Source: Pseudomonas sp. Q11 (GTDB taxonomy: Bacteria; Pseudomonadota; Gammaproteobacteria; Pseudomonadales; Pseudomonadaceae). Taken from it: a stretch of DNA of 64,000 nucleotides. The notes under the pieces were generated by a model. That model had not been told where the DNA came from. It did not search any database and saw nothing but the letters and a program-made list of their open reading frames with translations. Made by a program: the position numbers and the translations under genes. Positions within the stretch are counted from its first letter, which is position 1. Every line of letters begins with the position of its first letter. Location: positions 62,001-126,000 of the forward strand of contig NZ_JAKNQY010000008.1 in the NCBI RefSeq assembly GCF_024494355.1, given 5' to 3'. Shown here piece after piece: positions 14,494-22,833 of the stretch.

Positions 14494-16908
14494 TTAATCC
14501 GGCAGTTTATAGGCGATCACATAGTCACCCTGCTTGGTCCCCAGGGAACCATGACCACCCGCGACGACCAGCACGTATTGCTTGCCGTCCTTGCCGGTGT
14601 AGGTCATCGGCGTGGTCTGGGCGCCCGCTGGCAGGCGGCCTTCCCACAGCTGATTGCCGTTTTTCACGTCATAGGCACGCAGGTACTGGTCAAGGGTACC
14701 GCTCAGGAACGCCAGGCCGCTGGCGGTGGTGAAGGCGCCGCCCAGGCTCGGTACGCCCATGCTCAGCGGAATCGGTACCGGTGAGCTGTCACGTACGGTG
14801 CCGTTCTTGTGCATCCACAGGGTTTCGTTGTTGGTCAGGTCGACTGCCGCCACATACCCCCAGGCCGGCGCCTGGCAGGGCAGGCCCATTGGCGAGAGCA
14901 ACGCTTCGAGGATCACGCCATAGGGTGCGCCCTTGTTCGGCTGCACACCTTCGGTTTCGCTCTTGCGACCCGGACCGCCGGCCACTTCCGCCGCCGGGAC
15001 CAGTTTGGATTTGAACGCCATGTAGCTGGGGTTGACGAAGGCGATCTGGCGCACCGGGTCCACCGAAATACCGCCCCAGTCAAACACGCCGAAGTTACCT
15101 GGGTATACGATCGAGCCTTGCAGCGACGGCGGCGTGAACATGCCTTCGTAGCGCAGCGACTTGAAGTCGATCCGGCACAACATCTGGTCGAATGGAGTCA
15201 CGCCCCACATGTCGCGTTCTTCAAGGACCGGCGGCACGAAGTTCAAGTCGGACATCGGCTGGGTCGGTGAGGTGAAGTCGCCCTCTACCGCGCCTTGCGG
15301 CACCGGGATTTCCTTAATCGGCACGATCGGCTGACCATTGCTGCGGTCCAGCACGTAGATGCTGCCCTGCTTGGTCGATGCCAGAACAGCTGGCTTCACG
15401 CCATCGGCGGTTTTCAGGTCCATCAGGGTCGGTTGACCGCCCACGTCCATGTCCCAAAGGTCATGGTGGGTGAACTGGAAGTACCAGCGCACCTTGCCGG
15501 TGGCGATGTCCAGCGCGGTCAGGCCGGCGGCGTATTTTTCCGATTCCGGGGTACGGAAACCACCGAACTGGTCGGGCGTCTGGTTACCCATCGGCAAGTA
15601 GAGCATGCCGAGTTTTTCATCGACGGCGAACATGGACCACATGTTCGGCGAGTTGCGGGTGTAGGTCTGGCCTTCGGCAATCGGCGTGGTGTCGTCCGGG
15701 TTGCCGCTGTCCCAGTTCCACACAAGCTCACCGGTGTGCACGTCGTAGGCACGGATAACACCGCTTGGCTCGTCGGTGGAGACGTTATCGGTGACGTGGC
15801 CACCGATCACCACCAGGTTCTGCGTGACCGCCGGTGGCGAGGTGGAGTAGTAACCACCGGCCGTGAAGCCGCCGATGTTGGCGGTCAGGTCGACCTGGCC
15901 GTTATCACCGAAGTCTTCACACATCTTGCCGGTGTCGGCGTTCAGCGCGATCAGGCGCGTGTCGGCGGTCGGCAGGAAGATCCGGCGCGGGCACACGGTG
16001 CTCGCCGGCGTGGTGCTGGCCGCGCCGGTCGGGCTCTGCTCGGCGGAGGCGTACACCGCGTCATCGTGGTAGGTCACGCCACGGCAGGTCATGTGGGCCC
16101 AACCCTTGAAGTTTTCCGCTTTCTGCGTGGAAAGCTTCGGATCGAATCGCCAGATTTCCTTGCCGGTTTCAGGCTCCAGGGCAATCACCTGACTGTGGGG
16201 CGTGCACACGTAGAGCATGCCGTTGACCTTCAGCGGTGTGTTTTCCGCCGTGGTCTCGCCCGGGTCATTCGGCCCTGGCAGGTCGCCGGTGCGATAACTC
16301 CAGGCTTCCTTCAGCTTGCTGACGTTCTCGGGGGTGATCTGCGCCAGGGGCGAATAACGGTCACCATGGGCACTGCGGCCGTAGGAGTTCCAATCCCCGT
16401 CAGGCATCGCCGGTGCGGTGTTGGTCATGCCTGGCACGCTGTCGCGGTCCAGTTGGCCCTTGATCTCACCCGGGTTGGTGAACTGGCTGGCGAGCGCGGT
16501 GATACCGGCAATGACTACGGCGGCGCCCAAGGCACGGGTGCCCATGGGCGAAGCGTCGGGGGTCAACAGCGGACGGCGGAACCACGGCAGCAACATGACG
16601 ATGCCCAAGGCAAACAGCATTGCCAGGCGCGGCACCAGTTGCCACCAATCCAGGCCCACTTCCCACAGCGCCCACACGGTGCTGGCGAACAGCACCAGCG
16701 CGTACAGGCCCAGGGCCGCGCGACGGGCCATGATCAGCAGCACGCCGGTCAGCGCCAGGCCGATACCGGCCAACAGGTAATACAGCGAGCCGCCAAGCGT
16801 GCTCAGCTTGATTCCTCCCGCCAACAGGGCCAGGCCCATCAATAGAAGCAGAATGCCGAGCAGGCTCGGTAGCAGACGGCTTCGACTCATAGCACCCTCA
16901 GTGCTCAT
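14494..16908 (-). CDS. gcd: Membrane-bound PQQ-dependent glucose dehydrogenase
   Basis: 804 residues. Oxidises glucose to gluconolactone in the periplasm and passes electrons to ubiquinone. The first ~150 residues hold about five membrane helices (LLPSLLGILLLLMGLALLAGG and on, closely matching the E. coli Gcd layout); the rest is the beta-propeller with DWNSYGRSAHGDRYSPLAQIT, KLKEAWSYRTGDLPG, WAHMTCRGVTY and the C-terminal YVLVVAGGHGSLGTKQGDYV. An in-frame ATG at 16890 has a better Shine-Dalgarno (GAGGG) and is an alternative start. Faces oprB upstream in the same direction, which suits a glucose-utilisation pair. Confidence 0.95.
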   Translation of the reverse strand: MSTEGAMSRSRLLPSLLGILLLLMGLALLAGGIKLSTLGGSLYYLLAGIGLALTGVLLIMARRAALGLYALVLFASTVWALWEVGLDWWQLVPRLAMLFALGIVMLLPWFRRPLLTPDASPMGTRALGAAVVIAGITALASQFTNPGEIKGQLDRDSVPGMTNTAPAMPDGDWNSYGRSAHGDRYSPLAQITPENVSKLKEAWSYRTGDLPGPNDPGETTAENTPLKVNGMLYVCTPHSQVIALEPETGKEIWRFDPKLSTQKAENFKGWAHMTCRGVTYHDDAVYASAEQSPTGAASTTPASTVCPRRIFLPTADTRLIALNADTGKMCEDFGDNGQVDLTANIGGFTAGGYYSTSPPAVTQNLVVIGGHVTDNVSTDEPSGVIRAYDVHTGELVWNWDSGNPDDTTPIAEGQTYTRNSPNMWSMFAVDEKLGMLYLPMGNQTPDQFGGFRTPESEKYAAGLTALDIATGKVRWYFQFTHHDLWDMDVGGQPTLMDLKTADGVKPAVLASTKQGSIYVLDRSNGQPIVPIKEIPVPQGAVEGDFTSPTQPMSDLNFVPPVLEERDMWGVTPFDQMLCRIDFKSLRYEGMFTPPSLQGSIVYPGNFGVFDWGGISVDPVRQIAFVNPSYMAFKSKLVPAAEVAGGPGRKSETEGVQPNKGAPYGVILEALLSPMGLPCQAPAWGYVAAVDLTNNETLWMHKNGTVRDSSPVPIPLSMGVPSLGGAFTTASGLAFLSGTLDQYLRAYDVKNGNQLWEGRLPAGAQTTPMTYTGKDGKQYVLVVAGGHGSLGTKQGDYVIAYKLPD

Positions 16909-17020
16909 AGTGTGATTCTCCGTGAGGTTTTAAGGAGTCCCGCGCAAGTAGTCACTGTAGATGACGATCTGATACGGGCTTGGTTCAGTTGAAAAAGGTA
17001 TTCGGCTCGTGCGATTTCTC

Positions 17021-17108
17021 TGTGGGAGCGAGCCTGCTCGCGAAAGCGGAATGACAGTCGACATCGATTTGGATGTGCCATCGCCATCGCGAGCAGGCTC
17101 GCTCCCAC
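17021..17108. repeat. Family C REPIN, copy C1
   Basis: TGTGGGAGCGAGCCTGCTCG ... CGCGAGCAGGCTCGCTCCCA: two inverted REP arms with about 40 bp between, in the gap between gcd and oprB. Confidence 0.9.
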
Positions 17109-17126
17109 GGGCTTTGTGGCACCTGA

Positions 17127-18509
17127 CTAGAACGACGACTGAATCTTGATCCCGCCAATCAGCGCGTCATCGACCTTGTCCACGCCGCCCGGATGGCGGA
17201 TGTACTGCAGGTTCGGGCGCATGGTCAGCCAGTTCGTCACGTGAACGCCGTAATACAACTCGGCGCTGTACTCGGTGTCCTGGGGGGGCAAAAAGGCCGG
17301 ATTGTCGTAATCCCGGATGGCGCGGGCCTGGTTGGTGGCCTCGGCGTTCTTGCGGTAAGCCGGGTTGACGTGAACCCGGGCCAGGGCAAAACCGATGTCA
17401 TCCCTGGCGCGGGCGTCGAACAGCCCCTTGTAGACGAGACCGGCCTGGACATAGTGGTCGATGGCGTTGGTTTTCTTGTCGTGCATCGTGGCATCGGCAA
17501 ACACACTCAGCCCACGGGAATGGTCACTGGCGACGCTGGTCAGTTGCTGTTGCGCCCCCAGCCAGACGCCATGCTTGCTCGACGCGCTGCGATAAGCCTC
17601 GCCGCTCAGGGCGGCCGGCTGGCCGTTGCGATCCTTGTAGGCATCGGTGGCGTTGGCACTGCTGTAGTAATAACCGGCACGGTATTCGCCCGGCAGGCCA
17701 TTGAGCTTGGGCGACCACACCAGCTCCACCGGCACTACGGCGCCCTGGGTGCCGCTGCCGCTGAGCTTGAAGCCGTTGCCGGTTTCCAGGTTCGACGGGT
17801 TCTGTTCATAGGCCCCGATCTGGACGTACAGCTCAGGCGTGAGGTGATACTTGACCCGCAGCGCCCATTGGCTGACCGGCCAGTTGTACCAGATGCCGCC
17901 CACCCAGTTGCCCACTTGCGAGCCGCAGAACGCCAGGTTCTGGAAGTCGCAGGGAAAGCTGTTGAAATCCTCGCCCTCACCGAAACGGCCGGCCTTGATA
18001 TCGAGCCGGTCATCGAAAAATGCCTGCTGATACCACATCTGCGTCAGCCGCCAGGTCTGGCCACGGCCCCAGACTTCCTGGGCGGAAGTGAAACCGCCAA
18101 CACGCGGGTCGTTGATCCGGTCGTTGCTGATGTTATTGCCGCTGCGCTCGGTGACCGTCAGTTGAAACTCGGCGGCGTGCCAACCGAGGATTTTCTGCAG
18201 GTCCAGGTGCGTGCCCAAGGCGAGTTGGTCACTGTAACGAGCGGTGCGGTCATGGTCGTAGCCGCCGTGCAGGTTGCTGCCCATTTCGCCGGTGTAATCG
18301 AACTTGAAGTCGTAGCCTTTTTCCGCGAGTTCGCTTCGCGTGCCATTCCAGTCACCCAGCATCCAGGGCGAGTCGCTGTCGAACGCGGGAGCGGCCTGAG
18401 CGCCGGTGGCAATGCCCAAGGCGCCGAAGCAGGCCATCAGGCGAAGGGTTTTCCTGGCGGCAATACGGCGCCGGACAGCGCTGTCTCGCAGAGTCTGAAC
18501 ATCGAACAT
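17127..18509 (-). CDS. oprB: Carbohydrate-selective porin, OprB family
   Basis: 460 residues. Outer-membrane porin for glucose and related sugars. A long signal region (MFDVQTLRDSAVRRRIAARK then LMACFGALGIATGAQA) is followed by PAFDSDSPWMLGDWNGTRSEL, the usual start of mature OprB, amphipathic barrel strands, and a terminal GGIKIQSSF ending in Phe as in outer-membrane barrels. GRFGEGEDFNSFPCDFQNLAFCGSQ is a family-typical stretch with a likely disulfide. No Shine-Dalgarno is seen before the ATG at 18509; instead the leader reads CCTCCTCT. An internal ATG at 18437 would also leave a signal peptide. It stands upstream of gcd, consistent with joint glucose use. Confidence 0.9.
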   Translation of the reverse strand: MFDVQTLRDSAVRRRIAARKTLRLMACFGALGIATGAQAAPAFDSDSPWMLGDWNGTRSELAEKGYDFKFDYTGEMGSNLHGGYDHDRTARYSDQLALGTHLDLQKILGWHAAEFQLTVTERSGNNISNDRINDPRVGGFTSAQEVWGRGQTWRLTQMWYQQAFFDDRLDIKAGRFGEGEDFNSFPCDFQNLAFCGSQVGNWVGGIWYNWPVSQWALRVKYHLTPELYVQIGAYEQNPSNLETGNGFKLSGSGTQGAVVPVELVWSPKLNGLPGEYRAGYYYSSANATDAYKDRNGQPAALSGEAYRSASSKHGVWLGAQQQLTSVASDHSRGLSVFADATMHDKKTNAIDHYVQAGLVYKGLFDARARDDIGFALARVHVNPAYRKNAEATNQARAIRDYDNPAFLPPQDTEYSAELYYGVHVTNWLTMRPNLQYIRHPGGVDKVDDALIGGIKIQSSF

Positions 18510-18775
18510 AGAGGAGGAATTCTTGATCTTTTTTTGGGGGATTCACTGAACGCCGAGGCTTTGGCACGGCAGAAGAAGCGTTTCAGCTGGCGGCGCAAGG
18601 ATAATGTTCTGTTACAAATAGAGAAAGAGCTTTTACTGACATGGATCATTTCGGATTCGGTAACAGTGCGCTATGCCTCCTGCGTCTCACTCCCAACGAC
18701 GAAGGCTATGCTTCCACCACGCGGGCACCTCGGCTAAGGTGCGCGGCTTTACACCTCTTTGCGCGAAGGCCTCCC

Positions 18776-19006
18776 ATGACCGAACCCAATAACAACCCGC
18801 TGCACGGCGTGACACTGGAGCAGATCCTCAACGCCCTGGTGCAGCACTACGAATGGTCGGGTCTGGCCGAGCACATCGACATTCGTTGCTTCAAGAGCGA
18901 CCCGAGCATCAAGTCGAGCCTGACCTTTTTGCGCAAGACGCCGTGGGCGCGGGAGAAAGTCGAGCGGCTGTACATCAAGCTGATGCGCACCAAACGACCG
19001 GTCTGA
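18776..19006 (+). CDS. VF530-family (DUF2132) small DNA-binding protein
   Basis: 76 residues. Matches the VF530/DUF2132 family: [24 protein letters not shown], then [28 protein letters not shown]. Members are small basic helical proteins thought to bind DNA from the structure of the Vibrio fischeri protein; the cellular role is unknown. The ATG at 18776 was chosen over a frame extending upstream because it begins the conserved region and has GAAGG before it. Followed after 3 bp by the Pr6Pr membrane protein, probably one operon. Confidence 0.85.
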   Translation: MTEPNNNPLHGVTLEQILNALVQHYEWSGLAEHIDIRCFKSDPSIKSSLTFLRKTPWAREKVERLYIKLMRTKRPV

Positions 19007-19009
19007 GCC

Positions 19010-19657
19010 GTGGACATTGAGATCCGCCGGCGCCCCGCGCTGCGACAGTGCTTCATGTCAGTGGCGGCACTGCTGGGCTGGGCGGGGTTGAGCATCCAGT
19101 TGTACCTGATCCTGCTCGGCCGCTGGGAACTGGGCGCAAGCTTGCTGGGCGGTCTGGTGAACTTTCTCAGTTTCTTCACCGTGCTGACCAACACACTGGT
19201 GGCCGTGGTGCTGACCTGGGAGCTGATCCACCGAGAATCAGCGGCCCGGCACTGGTTCTTGCAGCCGGGGGTCAGCAGCGGCATTACCGTGAGCATCGCC
19301 CTCGTCGGCCTGGCCTACAACCTGCTGCTGCGACATCTGTGGCAGCCCGAAGGCTGGCAATTTGTGGCCGACGAATTGCTGCACGACGTCATGCCGTTGC
19401 TGTTCATTACCTACTGGTGGTTCTGCGTGCCCAAGGGCACCTTGCGCATGAAGCACATCGGGCTGTGGATGATTTACCCGGTGGTGTACTTCGCGTGGCT
19501 CCTGCTGCGGGGGGAATTACTGGCGACGTACCCCTACCCTTTCATCGACGTGGCGAACCTGGGTTATCCACAGGTGTTGATCAATGCCGCAGGGATATTG
19601 GCAGGGTTTGTCGCGATTGCGCTGGGGGTGGTGGGTTTGGATCGGTGGCGCCGCTGA
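19010..19657 (+). CDS. Pr6Pr-family six-span membrane protein
   Basis: 215 residues with about six hydrophobic spans (SVAALLGWAGLSIQLYLIL; FLSFFTVLTNTLVAVVLTW; GITVSIALVGLAYNLLL; HDVMPLLFITYWWFCVP; GLWMIYPVVYFAWLLL; AAGILAGFVAIALGVVGL). The FFTVLTN motif, conserved HDVMP and YPFIDV fit the bacterial Pr6Pr group related to eukaryotic FAR-17a/AIG1 proteins. Function unknown. Start is GTG at 19010, 3 bp after the VF530 stop; an ATG at 19055 is an alternative. Confidence 0.72.
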   Translation: MDIEIRRRPALRQCFMSVAALLGWAGLSIQLYLILLGRWELGASLLGGLVNFLSFFTVLTNTLVAVVLTWELIHRESAARHWFLQPGVSSGITVSIALVGLAYNLLLRHLWQPEGWQFVADELLHDVMPLLFITYWWFCVPKGTLRMKHIGLWMIYPVVYFAWLLLRGELLATYPYPFIDVANLGYPQVLINAAGILAGFVAIALGVVGLDRWRR

Positions 19658-19698
19658 AATAAAGGTTTTTGGGAGCAATTTCTGTGGAATCCACGCCT

Positions 19699-19816
19699 GT
19701 GGGAGCCCAGCCTGTGGGAGCAAGGCTGTGGGAGCAAGGCTTGCCCGCGATGAACGTTCATGCGGTCCATCTGGAGACCTGGGTGCCTGCATCGCGAGCA
19801 AGCTTTGCTCCCACAG
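19699..19816. repeat. Family D REPIN with triplicated left arm, copy D1
   Basis: The left REP start TGTGGGAGCAAGGC is repeated three times in tandem (19699, 19713, 19727), then TTGCCCGCGATG, a spacer, and the right arm CGCGAGCAAGCTTTGCTCCC. The stutter is unusual, since other copies here have one left arm. Confidence 0.85.
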
Positions 19817-19871
19817 GTGTGGGCTCCTTCAGGTATGTGCTCCTTCAGGGTTTTGTATTCACACACGGGTA

Positions 19872-20081
19872 TCAGCGCCTCACCGGCAACATCCACACCA
19901 ATCCACTGGCCTTGGCCCTTTCATGACACAACGCCAGAACCCCGCGTCGTTCGTCATTGTCCATCCGGCTCCACCGGGTGATTTCCGCCACGGTGCGCTG
20001 GCAGCCGGTGCAGATGTCGTCATCGTCCAGCGCGCAGATGTTCACGCAGGGCGAAGGAACCGGGCGTTCGGGCGGGTTCAT
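19872..20081 (-). CDS. DUF1289 small cysteine-rich protein
   Basis: 69 residues with the DUF1289 pattern [21 protein letters not shown]: cysteines 12, 16, 24 and 27 could hold a metal. [13 protein letters not shown] is also typical. Function unknown. Its ATG overlaps the stop of the gamma carbonic anhydrase gene (ATGA, 20078-20081), so the two are translationally coupled on the minus strand. Confidence 0.85.
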   Translation of the reverse strand: MNPPERPVPSPCVNICALDDDDICTGCQRTVAEITRWSRMDNDERRGVLALCHERAKASGLVWMLPVRR

Positions 20082-20602
20082 TGCTCTTGCTCAGCCAGGT
20101 CGCGGGCGTAGCGCTGCGCGTTGTGGACGTAGTGCGCCGCGCTGGCCTCGAGCATTTTCTTCTGGGCCTCGGTCAATTCCCGCACGACCTTGCCGGGTGA
20201 ACCCATCACCAGCGAACCGTCAGGGATCTCCTTGCCTTCGCCGATCAGCGAGTTCGCGCCGATGATGCAATTCCTGCCGATCTTCGCGCCGTTGAGGATC
20301 ACCGCATTGATGCCGATAAGGCTGTAGTCCCCCACCGTGCAACCATGAAGCATGGCGTTATGGCCGATGGTCACGCCGGTGCCGATGGTCAGCGGGAAGC
20401 CCATGTCGGTGTGCATCACCGTGCCGTCCTGCACGTTGCTGTTTTTGCCGATCAGGATCAGTTCATTATCGCCACGCAGCACGGCGTTGAACCAGACATT
20501 GGCGCCTTCTTCGAGGCGAACCTTGCCCACCAGTGTGGCGTTGGGCGCGACCCAGCTCTGTGGGTGGGTTTCGACACGGGCATCACCCAGGCGGTATTTC
20601 AT
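20078..20602 (-). CDS. Gamma carbonic anhydrase-like hexapeptide-repeat protein (YrdA family)
   Basis: 174 residues, left-handed beta-helix built of hexapeptide repeats ([33 protein letters not shown]). The three zinc-ligand histidines are in place: H64 (VMHTD), H81 (IGHNA) and H86 (LHG). In the family the protein is a trimer with metal at subunit interfaces; whether this branch hydrates CO2 is unclear. The ATG at 20602 has GAGGA before it and begins the conserved MKYRLGD; a 57-bp upstream extension is rejected. Operon with the Nudix gene upstream and DUF1289 downstream. Confidence 0.88.
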   Translation of the reverse strand: MKYRLGDARVETHPQSWVAPNATLVGKVRLEEGANVWFNAVLRGDNELILIGKNSNVQDGTVMHTDMGFPLTIGTGVTIGHNAMLHGCTVGDYSLIGINAVILNGAKIGRNCIIGANSLIGEGKEIPDGSLVMGSPGKVVRELTEAQKKMLEASAAHYVHNAQRYARDLAEQEQ

Positions 20603-20618
20603 GAGGATCCTCGAGGCT

Positions 20619-21218
20619 TCAGGTATTGATGAAAGTCTTGGGCGGTGTGTACAGGTCAATGCCGGCGTCGAACATCAGGTTGACCAGCTCGACGACCATG
20701 ATCGCCGTCAGACCCCAGATCTTGTATTCGCCAAACCGATAGCTGGGCACGTACCAACTGCGGCCCTGGTAATCGATGCGGTGCGTGTGTTCGCGCGGGT
20801 CCTTGCGGAAAAACTCCAGCGGCACGCTGAACACCGCCGCGATCTCGGCATCGTTGGCCCGGTATTCGACGTAATCCGGAATCACCCCGACATAGGGCGT
20901 GACCTTGATACCGTGCAACGAAATCAAAGGGCTGAGGGGACCGATCACTTCCACCAGACCCGGGGGCAGGCCGATTTCTTCTTCGGCTTCGCGCAGGGCG
21001 GTGAAGATCAGGTCCGGATCTTCCGGGTCACGCCGCCCGCCAGGAAACGCCACCTCGCCGCCATGGGTCGAGAGCCCGCTGGCGCGCAGGGTCAGGACCA
21101 GTTCCGGTTCGTCACTGCGGGTAATCGGCACCAGCACCGCCGCTTCAGGGAAACGTCGGTCAGTCTCCAGATCACGTGGGGTATGGTTGCTTACTCGATG
21201 CAGTAGCTCGTCCAGCAT
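20619..21218 (-). CDS. Nudix hydrolase, CoA pyrophosphatase type (NudL-like)
   Basis: 199 residues. The CoA-Nudix signature is visible: [22 protein letters not shown] (residues 40-61), then a Nudix box with [16 protein letters not shown] (72-87). Enzymes of this group hydrolyse CoA or its oxidised forms to phosphopantetheine and 3',5'-ADP. The spacing inside the box is two residues longer than the general Nudix pattern, as in this subfamily. Lies 16 bp before the gamma carbonic anhydrase gene on the same strand. Confidence 0.85.
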   Translation of the reverse strand: MLDELLHRVSNHTPRDLETDRRFPEAAVLVPITRSDEPELVLTLRASGLSTHGGEVAFPGGRRDPEDPDLIFTALREAEEEIGLPPGLVEVIGPLSPLISLHGIKVTPYVGVIPDYVEYRANDAEIAAVFSVPLEFFRKDPREHTHRIDYQGRSWYVPSYRFGEYKIWGLTAIMVVELVNLMFDAGIDLYTPPKTFINT

Positions 21219-21364
21219 GAGACTTCTCGATTTATTCGCTACCTTGCATCATGCACCAATCAGGCAAGCCGCCCAACCCCCGCACTGCGTCGTGTCGCGA
21301 AACGACAACTTGCCGACAACCGCCCGCAGACGCCAAGATAGGCGCAGCATTCAGGAACCCAAGC

Positions 21365-21916
21365 ATGAAATTCTGCAGCCAGTGCGGTAACCCGGTGACC
21401 CAGCGCATACCCGAAGGCGACTCGCGCCTGCGTTTTGTCTGCGACACCTGCCACACCATCCACTACCAGAACCCCAACATCGTGGCCGGTTGCGTACCGA
21501 CCTGGGGCAGTAAAGTGTTGCTGTGCCGGCGCGCCATCGAGCCCCGGCGCGGCTACTGGACGCTGCCGGCGGGGTTCATGGAAAACGGCGAAACCGTCGA
21601 GCAGGCCGCCGTGCGCGAGACCGCCGAAGAAGCCTGCGCCCGCGTGCGCAACCTGAGCATTTATACGTTGATCGATGTTCCGCATATCAGCCAGGTGCAC
21701 GTATTCTTCCGCGCCGAACTGGTGGACGAGGATTTCGCCGCCGGGCCCGAGAGCCTGGAAGTGAAACTGTTCGACGAAGCGGAGATTCCCTGGGACGAGC
21801 TGGCTTTCCGCACGGTGGGCCGTACCCTAGAATACTTCTATGCTGACCGGCGAGCCGAGGACTACCCGGTGCGATCCGAATCGATCCCGCCGCTGGCCCA
21901 GCCTGCCAATACATAA
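21365..21916 (+). CDS. Nudix hydrolase with N-terminal zinc ribbon
   Basis: 183 residues. An N-terminal zinc ribbon (C4, C7, C26, C29: KFCSQCG and VCDTCH) is followed by NPNIVAGCVPTWGSKVLLCRR and a Nudix box G70-x5-E76-x7-R84-E85-x2-E88-E89; the Gly that usually follows the EE pair is replaced by Cys91. The layout is like NudC/ADP-ribose hydrolases, but it lacks the long N-terminal domain of NudC. Substrate probably a nucleoside diphosphate derivative (inference). The ATG at 21365 begins the ribbon. The 3' end is 40 bp before the L,D-transpeptidase gene on the same strand. Confidence 0.85.
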   Translation: MKFCSQCGNPVTQRIPEGDSRLRFVCDTCHTIHYQNPNIVAGCVPTWGSKVLLCRRAIEPRRGYWTLPAGFMENGETVEQAAVRETAEEACARVRNLSIYTLIDVPHISQVHVFFRAELVDEDFAAGPESLEVKLFDEAEIPWDELAFRTVGRTLEYFYADRRAEDYPVRSESIPPLAQPANT

Positions 21917-21956
21917 AAACCCATATAGCCGCGACACCTCTAGGGATATCGTTTCA

Positions 21957-22463
21957 ATGCGCTGGTTGCTTTTGCTGTTCTGCTTGTCGTTCGCCGCTGT
22001 GTCCCAGGCTTCTGCGGTGGGAACCTACAATGGCAAGGCCATCGAAAAAGTGCTGGTGCTCAAGTCCGCCCATCAATTGCAATTGATCAACGACGGCAAG
22101 CCGCTCAAGACCTATCGCATCTCCCTGGGCAAGGGCGCCAAGAAAGGCCCCAAGCTGATAGAAGGTGACAAGCGCACCCCCGAAGGTTTTTATTGGCTGG
22201 ACTGGCGCAAGACCAGCGACCGCTTCTACCTGTCGATGCACATTTCCTACCCCAACATCAGCGACGCCGCCCGCGCCCGCCGCGAAGGCGTGGAACCTGG
22301 GGGCATGATCATGATCCACGGCACGCCTGATTCGGAAGAAAACCCTGAGCAGTTGTTCCATACGCTGGACTGGACCGACGGCTGCATTGCCATGCGCAAT
22401 GTGGACATGCGCGAAGTCTGGAACCTGGTGCCCGATGGGACGATGATCGAAATTCGGCCGTAG
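21957..22463 (+). CDS. YkuD-type L,D-transpeptidase family protein, exported
   Basis: 168 residues with a signal peptide (MRWLLLLFCLSFAAVSQASA). The catalytic motif is complete: H121 in MIHGTPDSEENPE and C143 in WTDGCIAMRN, in the HxGT...GC order. Related proteins act on peptidoglycan tetrapeptide stems in the periplasm; the small YafK/DpaA-like members can instead hydrolyse the Braun lipoprotein link, and this one is closer in size to that group (inference). KVLVLKSAHQLQLINDGK is the usual YkuD start. The ATG at 21957 was chosen for the signal peptide. Confidence 0.85.
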   Translation: MRWLLLLFCLSFAAVSQASAVGTYNGKAIEKVLVLKSAHQLQLINDGKPLKTYRISLGKGAKKGPKLIEGDKRTPEGFYWLDWRKTSDRFYLSMHISYPNISDAARARREGVEPGGMIMIHGTPDSEENPEQLFHTLDWTDGCIAMRNVDMREVWNLVPDGTMIEIRP

Positions 22464-22490
22464 CACCCTCTTCTTGCGGCGAGGCGCTTC

Positions 22491-22623
22491 TGTGGCGAGG
22501 GAGCTTGCTCCCGCTGGGTTGCGAAGCAACCCCAAAGCAGGCGACTCAATTTGCCTGACACACCGCATTTGTCAGATCTCAGGGCCGCTTCGCAGCCCAG
22601 CGGGAGCAAGCTCCCTCGCCACA
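22491..22623. repeat. Family B REPIN, copy B1
   Basis: TGTGGCGAGGGAGCTTGCTC ... GAGCAAGCTCCCTCGCCACA, inverted arms joined by a spacer with GCAACCCCAAAGCAGGC. Lies in the 370-bp gap between the L,D-transpeptidase and the ADP-ribosyltransferase-like gene. The remaining ~210 bp of the gap is unique sequence that should hold the promoter of the latter. Confidence 0.9.
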
Positions 22624-22833
22624 GGGAACGGTGTCGATCAGCCTTTTGTTACAAGTCCAGGCACCGCAACGCAATCCCCTCCCCCAGCCTTGATCTACCC
22701 TCAAAACCGATGCGGTGGCTCGGATCGCTCAGCCCCGCAGAATCCATAGTGAGACATGTCACGTCGAAGCATAGGCAGTCATGACGTATGTGATTCGACA
22801 GGGCTTCACCGTTCAAAGATAAGGCATCAAATC

